Source of the DNA: DAOTZU01 sp034433995
GTDB taxonomy: Bacteria > Chloroflexota > Anaerolineae > UBA1429
Assembly (NCBI GenBank): GCA_034433995.1
Contig: DAOTZU010000030.1
Location: 1-11,035, forward strand
Length of the DNA: 11,035 bases
Direction: 5' to 3'
Translations under genes and position numbers: made by a program
The notes under the pieces: model-generated
Told to the model about the DNA's origin: nothing
The model's database searches: none
The model's input: only the letters and a program-made list of their open reading frames with translations
Shown here: piece by piece, positions 6,430-11,035 of the stretch
How the letters are laid out: the number at the start of each line of letters is the position of its first letter
Numbering within the stretch: position 1 is the first letter of the stretch

Positions 6430-6873
6430 TCAAGGCACCTCTTCATAGGTCAGGGCTTCGTTGGGACAATGGGCCACGCAGGCGGGGATCTCGGCCCCGT
6501 AGCACAGGTCGCATTTCGAAGCGATGCGCGTGCCGGCCAGGTTCTGGCGGATGCTCCCCGAAGGGCAGACCATGATGCACATCCAACAGCCCACGCACTT
6601 GGTCTCGTCGCAGACCACGGCGCCGGTGCGCTCATCCCGGTGCATGGCGCCCGAGATGCAGGCCTCGATGCAGCTCGGCTCCGGGCATTGGCGGCATTGC
6701 AGGGCAAAGGAGACCGGGCCATTCTCCTCCACCAGCACCCGGGGCATGATGGTGTCGCGCTCCGCACGGAAAGCCTTGATGATGTCCCGCGAGCAGGAAT
6801 GCTGCACCAAGCAGTGCACCTCGCACAGCCGGCAGCCGATGCAATGTTCCTCATGGATGACGATGCGTTTCAT
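6430..6873 (-). CDS. Four-cluster 4Fe-4S ferredoxin subunit (HycB/NrfC-like)
   Basis: Electron-transfer protein of 147 residues with sixteen cysteines in four motifs: Cys11/14/17/21, Cys60/63/68/72, Cys93/96/99/103 and Cys121/124/132/136. This is the pattern of the iron-sulfur subunits of formate dehydrogenase, DMSO reductase and hydrogenase (HycB/NrfC type), which usually bind four [4Fe-4S] clusters. It has no signal peptide and no membrane segment, so it is cytoplasmic. Its place between the FMN synthase subunit and the FAD oxidoreductase suggests it wires the two together. ATG 6873 is preceded by GAGGGAAGG with only about 3 nt spacing, a poor but usable site. The 85-nt gap upstream of it is the longest within the operon and contains a G-quadruplex-type sequence. 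Closely related ferredoxins occur in split glutamate synthase operons of Thermotoga and clostridia. Confidence 0.9.
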   Translation of the reverse strand: MKRIVIHEEHCIGCRLCEVHCLVQHSCSRDIIKAFRAERDTIMPRVLVEENGPVSFALQCRQCPEPSCIEACISGAMHRDERTGAVVCDETKCVGCWMCIMVCPSGSIRQNLAGTRIASKCDLCYGAEIPACVAHCPNEALTYEEVP

Positions 6874-6906
6874 GCGCCTTCCCTCTCTCGCTCCACAGAC
6901 GCTGCT

Positions 6907-6940
6907 GGGGGCTAGGGTTCAGGGTATGGGGTTTGCTGGG
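6907..6940 (+). other. Potential G-quadruplex motif in the operon gap (plus strand)
   Basis: Five runs of three or more G separated by loops of 3, 4, 3 and 6 nt (GGGGG-CTA-GGG-TTCA-GGG-TAT-GGGG-TTTGCT-GGG), which fits the usual quadruplex rule. The operon is read from the other strand, so the G-rich strand is the template and the mRNA is C-rich here. It fills most of the gap between the synthase and ferredoxin genes. Quadruplex formation is not shown, only possible. Confidence 0.5.
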
Positions 6941-6958
6941 AGGCCCAATCCCTCGCCC

Positions 6959-8473
6959 CTAATAGCCCGCCGCCTTGATGCCCAGCGCGTCCAGCTCCAC
7001 TTGGTTCAACCCCACGCCCCGCAGATGATCGCGGTTGCCCCGCAAGCTCTCGATGGAGTTGATCCCCATCCCGCCCATCATCTCCTTGATCTCCAGCGCC
7101 CAGGCCCGCAGAAGGTTGACCAGCCGCCGCTCGCCGATGTCGGGGTTGAGGCGCTTGGTGAGGTAGGGGTCCTGGGTGGCGATGCCCCAGTTGCACTTGC
7201 CGGTGTAGCAGCGCTGGCAGAGATGGCAACCCAGCGCCACCAACGCCGCCGTGGCGATATACACCGCGTCGGCCCCCAACGCGATGGCCTTGACCACATC
7301 GGCGCTGTTGCGGATGCTCCCGGCCACCACCAACGAGGCGCGATGGCGGATCCCCTCCTCCCGCAGGCGCTGGTCCACGGCGGCCAGGGCCAGTTCGATG
7401 GGCAGCCCGACATTGTTGCGGATCATGGTGGGGGCCGCGCCCGTGCCGCCCCGCAGGCCGTCGATGGCCACGATATCCGCCCCCGCCCGGACGATGCCGC
7501 TGGCGATGGGGGCGATGTTGTGCACGGCCGCCACCTTCACCGAGACGGGCTTGGTGTAATGGGTGGCCTCCTTCAGGGCATAGATGAGTTGGCGCAGATC
7601 CTCGATGGAATAGATGTCATGATGCGGTGCCGGGGAGATGGCGTCGGTGCCTTCGGGGATCATGCGGGTGCGCGAGATGTCGTGGGTCACCTTCTCCCCT
7701 GGCAAATGCCCCCCGATGCCCGGCTTGGCGCCCTGACCGATCTTGATCTCCAGCGCCGCGGCGGTGTTCAAATACTCCAGATGCACCCCGAACCGCCCAG
7801 AGGCCACCTGGGCGATGGTGTGCGGCCCGTACTCGTAGAGGTCAGGGTGCAGCCCGCCCTCGCCGGTGTTGTAGTAGGTGCCCGCCGCCTTGGCCGCTCG
7901 GGCCAGGGAAAGGCATGCGTTGTAGCTGATGGAGCCGTAGGACATGGCGGAGAACATGATGGGCACCTCCAGCTCCAACTGAGGCCCAAACTCTGTCTCC
8001 ACCTCTGGTCCCTCGGCCCCTGCCTTGAGGGCCAAGCGTTCCGGCTTGGCGCCCAGGAAGGTTTTCAGCTCCATCGGTTCCCGCAGAGGGTCGATGGAGG
8101 GGTTGGTCACCTGCGAGGCGTTGAGCACCATGTGGTCCCAGTAGATGCGGAAGGGCTGGTCGCAGCCCATGCCGGTGAGGAGCATACCGCCGCTCTCGGC
8201 CTGGCGATAGATGTTGGTGATGTGTTGGGCCGTCCAATTGGCATGAGGGCGGAACTCCAGGGGGTTGGTGCGCACCCGCAGAGCCCGGGTGGGGCAAAGG
8301 GTCACACAGCGATGGCAACCCACGCAGTTCAGATCGTTGCTCCGCACGCGGTCGGTATCGCTATCGTACTCGTGCACATCGTTGGCGCATTGGCGCACAC
8401 AGACCTGGCAGGCGATGCAGCGGGTCTCGTCGCGTTCGACGATAAAGTTCGGCGTTACCAGGGAAAGGGCCAT
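6959..8473 (-). CDS. gltB: Glutamate synthase FMN/Fe-S subunit, archaeal type, with N-terminal ferredoxin domain
   Basis: Catalytic subunit that should combine ammonia with 2-oxoglutarate and reduce the imine to glutamate on FMN, 504 residues, cytoplasmic. The N-terminal domain binds two [4Fe-4S] clusters (Cys19/22/25/29 and Cys50/53/56/60). The FMN-binding TIM barrel follows: MSYGSISYNA (177-186), GEGGLHPDL (204-212), KIGQGAKPGIGG (244-255), SVKVAA (311-316), IDGLRGGTGAAP (337-348) and VAGSIRNSADVVKAIALGAD (383-402). A 3Fe-4S type cluster site is formed by Cys416/419/422/427 (GCHLCQRCYTGKCNWGI). It lacks the amidotransferase and GXGXG domains of canonical GltB; both are separate genes downstream. 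Start choice: ATG 8473 has AGAGG 7 nt upstream; an ATG two codons earlier (8479) abuts that site and is too close. It is the first gene of the operon and lies just behind a terminator hairpin. MgsC of N-methylglutamate synthase is a related alternative, but the added ferredoxin and oxidoreductase favour glutamate synthase. Confidence 0.93.
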   Translation of the reverse strand: MALSLVTPNFIVERDETRCIACQVCVRQCANDVHEYDSDTDRVRSNDLNCVGCHRCVTLCPTRALRVRTNPLEFRPHANWTAQHITNIYRQAESGGMLLTGMGCDQPFRIYWDHMVLNASQVTNPSIDPLREPMELKTFLGAKPERLALKAGAEGPEVETEFGPQLELEVPIMFSAMSYGSISYNACLSLARAAKAAGTYYNTGEGGLHPDLYEYGPHTIAQVASGRFGVHLEYLNTAAALEIKIGQGAKPGIGGHLPGEKVTHDISRTRMIPEGTDAISPAPHHDIYSIEDLRQLIYALKEATHYTKPVSVKVAAVHNIAPIASGIVRAGADIVAIDGLRGGTGAAPTMIRNNVGLPIELALAAVDQRLREEGIRHRASLVVAGSIRNSADVVKAIALGADAVYIATAALVALGCHLCQRCYTGKCNWGIATQDPYLTKRLNPDIGERRLVNLLRAWALEIKEMMGGMGINSIESLRGNRDHLRGVGLNQVELDALGIKAAGY

Positions 8474-8488
8474 CCTCATTCCTCTTAT

Positions 8489-8518
8489 AAAAAAAGCCGC
8501 TCACCCCTGCTGAGCGGC
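8489..8518 (-). terminator. Intrinsic terminator in the leader of the glutamate synthase operon
   Basis: On the minus strand GCCGCTCA-GCAGGGG-TGAGCGGC (8-bp perfect stem, 7-nt loop, 8496-8518) is followed at once by seven T (8489-8495). The T-run ends three bases from the ribosome-binding site of the synthase gene (ATG 8473). No gene lies upstream on this strand within the intergenic region. It therefore acts in the operon's own leader (attenuator) or ends a small RNA. Confidence 0.8.
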
Positions 8519-8531
8519 CGCGATGCCCGAA

Positions 8532-8550
8532 CCCGCCTCCCCAAGGCGGG
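8532..8550 (-). promoter_or_regulatory. First leader hairpin upstream of the attenuator
   Basis: CCCGCCT-TGGGG-AGGCGGG on the minus strand gives a perfect 7-bp stem with a 5-nt loop. It sits between the predicted transcription start (about 8562) and the terminator. It may be the sensing or protein-binding part of an attenuator. It does not show T-box, SAM or other riboswitch signatures I can recognise. Confidence 0.5.
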
Positions 8551-8568
8551 AGCGTACTCAACGGCCTC

Positions 8569-8577
8569 ACTATACCA
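8569..8577 (-). promoter_or_regulatory. Extended -10 promoter for the glutamate synthase operon
   Basis: On the minus strand TGG directly precedes TATAGT (8569-8574, 5 of 6 consensus), an extended -10 element. No clear -35 box is seen at the right distance (ATGTAG or nearby), as is common for extended -10 promoters or activated ones. The predicted start is near 8562, giving a leader of about 90 nt that contains both hairpins. Confidence 0.5.
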
Positions 8578-8595
8578 TGCTTGCGCAGAGACTAC

Positions 8596-8636
8596 ATCCT
8601 CCGTTCGGTGGATTTGTGGGGCGGCAAATGGAGGAT
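8596..8636. promoter_or_regulatory. Nested inverted repeat in the divergent control region
   Basis: An outer pair ATCCTCC (8596-8602) / GGAGGAT (8630-8636) directly adjoins on its right side an inner pair ATTTG (8612-8616) / CAAAT (8625-8629), with a 9-nt bulge on the left. It lies between the two divergent promoters, upstream of both, which suits a shared regulator site or a structured element. No matching regulator is in the window. Confidence 0.35.
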
Positions 8637-8671
8637 TGCGTGGAGAGGGGTCCAGGAACCCAACGCCAAGT

Positions 8672-8701
8672 TTGTCCCTCGCCGCGTCTTTGTGTTATAG
8701 T
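8672..8701 (+). promoter_or_regulatory. Sigma70-type promoter for the phosphodiesterase gene
   Basis: A -35-like TTGTCC (8672-8677, 4 of 6), an 18-bp spacer and TATAGT (8696-8701, 5 of 6) preceded by TGT, an extended -10. The predicted start near 8708 gives a short leader. The ribosome-binding site GGAGG (8721-8725) is 5 nt before ATG 8731. Confidence 0.6.
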
Positions 8702-8730
8702 CGGCCCCAGAGTTTCTCCTGGAGGGAACC

Positions 8731-10038
8731 ATGTCCACGCCCGAGGCCGATGCCCTGGAACGTGCGCTCCGCGCCCGGCCGCTTCCCGCGCCCTTGCCGG
8801 CGGAGCTGGCCGGCGAGTTTGTTTGGCCCGCTTACGATGGTCATTCCCTGGTCAACGTGCCGGCTACCCTGGGGCGCATCTTGGGCGTCTCTTTACAGCG
8901 TTGCGCGCCCCCTTTGGCTGCCCTTTATTGGCGATCGTGGGCCGCCGACGTGCGCCGGGTGGTGGTGGTCCTGCTGGACGCGTTGGGCTATCTGCAATTG
9001 CGGCAGATGTTGGAGCAATTCCCCACGTGCCTGTGGGCGCGTTTGGCTGCCCAAGGGTTGCTCCTGCCCATGACCTCCATTTTCCCCTCCACCACCAGCA
9101 CCGCCCTGGCCACTTTGCTCACCGGCGCGGAACCCATCGCCCACGGACTCTTGGGTTATGAGCTGTGGCTGCGGGAATACGGCGTGCTCACCGAGATGCT
9201 CTCTCTGAAGCCGGCCTACGGCACCGGGCAGGAGACTTTGCTCCAATGGGGTTTGGTGCCGGAAAGCTTTTTGCCTGTGCCGAGCCTGGGCGAGATGTTG
9301 GCCCAGGCGGGGGTGAGCTTCACCGCCCTGGTGCCGGCGCCCTTTCTGCGCGGCGGGTTGACGCGCATGTGCTATCGCCAGGTGCAGCGCCTCATCGGCT
9401 ACAACGGGCTGGAGAGCCTGTGGGCCTTGGCCCGTAACGCCGTGGAACAGGAGCGCAGCGAGCGCAGTCTCTTTTTTCTCTATTGGGGCGGCATTGATGG
9501 CGCCATCCACGACCACGGCTCAGGCGAGGGAGCGTGGGTGCATCAGTTCCAGCTCGTCACCCAAGCCTGTGAGACGCTCTTTTTGGCGCACCTCAGCCCA
9601 GAGATCCGCCGGGAGACCCTCTTGATCATGTTGGCCGACCACGGCTTTGTGGATAGCCCCGCCGAACTGGCCCACGATACCGATGCTGACCCCGTGTTTC
9701 GCGCCCGCGCGCTGATCCCTTTCAGTGGCGAATCGCGGGCGGCCTACCTTTTCAGCGCCAGCGGCCCCGGTGAATCCGCTTCGCTGGCTTTTCGCCAAAC
9801 CCTGGGGGATCGGTTTGTGGTGTTGCGCAGCCGCGATGCCATCCAGGCGGGCCTCTTTGGTTTGGGCAAACCCTCGCCCCAGGCCCTGGCCCGGCTGGGG
9901 CATTTTCTCGTCATCCCTCGTGGTTTGCATTACCTCGACCGCCAGAACAAACGCAACATCCTGCGGGGGCGGCATGGGGGCCTCAGCCCGGAGGAGATGC
10001 TGGTTCCTTGGCTGGCGGTGCGCTTGGATAGCCTCTAA
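8731..10038 (+). CDS. Alkaline phosphatase superfamily phosphodiesterase / nucleotide pyrophosphatase
   Basis: Metal-dependent hydrolase of the type I phosphodiesterase/nucleotide pyrophosphatase family, 435 residues. The two-zinc site residues can be placed: Asp83 in VVVVLLDALGY, the nucleophile Thr/Ser in the FPSTTSTAL segment (118-126), Asp256 and His260 in GGIDGAIHDHG, Asp303-His304 in LADHGF and His415 in GRHGGLSPEEMLVP. The order and spacing match the family. No signal peptide or membrane segment is seen, so it is probably cytoplasmic; many relatives are secreted. The substrate cannot be told: phosphodiesters such as nucleotides, or phosphonates, are possible. The start at ATG 8731 is supported by GGAGG 5 nt upstream. 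It is divergent from the glutamate synthase operon and convergent with the next gene, with 11 bp between stop codons and no visible terminator in that gap. Confidence 0.9.
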   Translation: MSTPEADALERALRARPLPAPLPAELAGEFVWPAYDGHSLVNVPATLGRILGVSLQRCAPPLAALYWRSWAADVRRVVVVLLDALGYLQLRQMLEQFPTCLWARLAAQGLLLPMTSIFPSTTSTALATLLTGAEPIAHGLLGYELWLREYGVLTEMLSLKPAYGTGQETLLQWGLVPESFLPVPSLGEMLAQAGVSFTALVPAPFLRGGLTRMCYRQVQRLIGYNGLESLWALARNAVEQERSERSLFFLYWGGIDGAIHDHGSGEGAWVHQFQLVTQACETLFLAHLSPEIRRETLLIMLADHGFVDSPAELAHDTDADPVFRARALIPFSGESRAAYLFSASGPGESASLAFRQTLGDRFVVLRSRDAIQAGLFGLGKPSPQALARLGHFLVIPRGLHYLDRQNKRNILRGRHGGLSPEEMLVPWLAVRLDSL

Positions 10039-10049
10039 GGGCGCTGTGT

Positions 10050-11035
10050 TCACCAGCCACCCAGCCGCCGCAGGATGCAGAGGCCATCCTGGGGCAACTC
10101 GCGCCGGAGCAGCTCCACCTGCTCTGCCGCCAGGGGGCCATCCAGGATCAGCGCCTTGCCGCTGAGGATCTTGCGGAATCGGGGCACCAGTGCCTCCACC
10201 GGCGGCGCGCTGGGCTCGGGGTCCAGCGTCACTTGGATGGCCTGGGGCCGGGCGACGGCCAAGAGCGGCTCCACCGTGTGGAGGGAGCCTGAGTGGAGAT
10301 GGATGACGGTATAATCGAACGCTTCGGCGATGCGCACGTCGTAGGGCAGGAACCAGCGGGCGTATTGCTGGGCCGCAAGAAAGGCCGAGGCGTCGCATTG
10401 GGTGCGGGCCGTGGTGCCCGGTGCCCAGATGCCAAAGGGATTGACGGTGCCCCCCTCCAGCGGCGGGATCCGGGCGAGCTGGGCCCGCAGCGTCTCGATG
10501 AACACCTCCGTCACCTCCTCCAGGAAGGCGGTGAGGGCTTGAGGATGATCGTACATGGAGAGGCACATCAGCTCTGGCCCCAAGACGGCCTCGGCCAGGT
10601 CGGAGGGGCCGCGCATCAGCGTCTGCACTACGGCGTAGCGGCCGCCGCTGCGGGCCACCAGCAGCTCTGTGAGTTCCAGAAGGCATGCCAACCAGGCCCG
10701 GCCGCGGCCCCGATCGCGGCGGCGCCAATCCTCCCAATCGGCCACAAAGGCGCGGCTGCGCATGCTGCCCCCTTGGATGGTGGCGCGGATGGGGCAGCCC
10801 AAAATGGCCTCCACCCAAGGCACGCGGACATAGGGCGCCTGCGTGCGGATCTGGTCGCCCCAGAACTCCAGCGGCCCCGGCGGCAATGGTTCGCCGGCCA
10901 GGCGATCGAGATCCAACATCTCTGGCGTCAGATCCAGGTCCTCCTGGGCCGTGGTGCCATCGGCCAGGGGGAGCCAAAGAGGGCCCAAGGGGGCGTTGGA
11001 CACCTCGGAGTAAAGCGTGCCCCGTCGCTGCCACC
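10050..11035 (-). CDS. URO-D superfamily protein (uroporphyrinogen decarboxylase / corrinoid methyltransferase type), 5' end outside window
   Basis: Member of the uroporphyrinogen decarboxylase superfamily. Visible signs, numbered from an internal GTG at 11003, are RGPSDLAEAVLGPE (131-144) followed by MYDHPQALTAFLEEVTEVFIE (150-170), VNPFGIWAPGTTA (187-199), and the IHLHSG strand-loop (234-239). The N-terminal arginine-rich substrate motif of true HemE is not seen. This points to the MtaA/methyltransferase-like or uncharacterised branch rather than heme synthesis. His235, His237 and Cys309 could be metal ligands of a HxH...C type, a variant of the HxC...C set of MtaA; this is a guess. The reading frame stays open from GTG 11003 to the window edge (WQRRGTLYSEV precedes it). 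That GTG has no ribosome-binding site, so the true start is probably beyond 11035. Upstream genes are not visible. Confidence 0.78.
   Translation of the reverse strand, partial: WQRRGTLYSEVSNAPLGPLWLPLADGTTAQEDLDLTPEMLDLDRLAGEPLPPGPLEFWGDQIRTQAPYVRVPWVEAILGCPIRATIQGGSMRSRAFVADWEDWRRRDRGRGRAWLACLLELTELLVARSGGRYAVVQTLMRGPSDLAEAVLGPELMCLSMYDHPQALTAFLEEVTEVFIETLRAQLARIPPLEGGTVNPFGIWAPGTTARTQCDASAFLAAQQYARWFLPYDVRIAEAFDYTVIHLHSGSLHTVEPLLAVARPQAIQVTLDPEPSAPPVEALVPRFRKILSGKALILDGPLAAEQVELLRRELPQDGLCILRRLGGW

Noticed and set aside
8588..8596. Second start-stop pair (ATG TAG) after GGAGG on the minus strand near 8590-8600
   Set aside because: The GGAGG touches the ATG with no spacing, and the site lies upstream of the predicted transcription start, so it is unlikely to be used.
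6524..9073. Very long open frame (849 codons) on the plus strand
   Set aside because: It lies opposite the ferredoxin and synthase genes, whose products carry complete cysteine and FMN motifs, and it runs across the divergent control region. Long antisense frames are expected in GC-rich genes; its translation has no family motif.
9520..11034. 504-codon minus-strand frame ending inside the phosphodiesterase gene
   Set aside because: It is another frame of the URO-D-like gene and then antisense to the phosphodiesterase gene; Arg/Pro/Gly-rich with no motif.

Overview
The window is a GC-rich bacterial fragment of about 11 kb that looks chromosomal. I infer Chloroflexota, Anaerolineae-like. The main clue is a solute-binding lipoprotein with a twin-arginine lipoprotein signal followed by a long Thr/Ala/Pro linker. 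The Thermotoga/archaeal-style split glutamate synthase also fits. This is an inference; no rRNA or marker gene is present to confirm it.

Layout. (1) 1-2538, minus strand: the start of an oligopeptide/dipeptide ABC transporter operon. It holds a family 5 substrate-binding lipoprotein and then the N-terminal part of a DppB/OppB-type permease that runs off the left edge. A strong hairpin separates the two genes. (2) 2539-3173: no convincing protein gene. It holds a good sigma70-type promoter for the transporter, a palindrome over the -10/start region, a long 5' leader (about 385 nt) with a hairpin, and a strong ribosome-binding site placed on a start codon that is followed at once by a stop codon. 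A perfect 13-bp inverted repeat lies just past the next operon. (3) 3174-8473, minus strand: five tightly arranged genes forming a split glutamate synthase. In transcription order they are the FMN/Fe-S synthase subunit with an N-terminal ferredoxin domain, a four-cluster ferredoxin, a FAD/NAD(P)H oxidoreductase, a class II glutamine amidotransferase with a short propeptide, and a GXGXG-domain subunit. (4) 8474-8730: a divergent control region with a promoter on each strand. On the minus side an intrinsic terminator sits directly before the ribosome-binding site of the synthase gene, which suggests transcription attenuation or a small RNA. (5) 8731-10038, plus strand: an alkaline-phosphatase-superfamily phosphodiesterase/nucleotide pyrophosphatase. 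(6) 10050-11035, minus strand: a URO-D-superfamily protein, convergent with the previous gene and open at the right edge.

How the genes work together. The amidotransferase should release ammonia from glutamine. The FMN subunit should add it to 2-oxoglutarate and reduce the product to glutamate. The GXGXG protein supplies the structural domain that is fused to the end of GltB in ordinary bacteria. The ferredoxin and the FAD oxidoreductase probably bring in electrons from NAD(P)H or reduced ferredoxin. The peptide transporter next door could supply amino nitrogen, but it has its own promoter and a functional link is not shown. No CRISPR array, tRNA, rRNA, insertion sequence or phage gene was seen. 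The most interesting features are regulatory: the terminator-in-leader before the glutamate synthase genes, and the start-stop element in the transporter leader.
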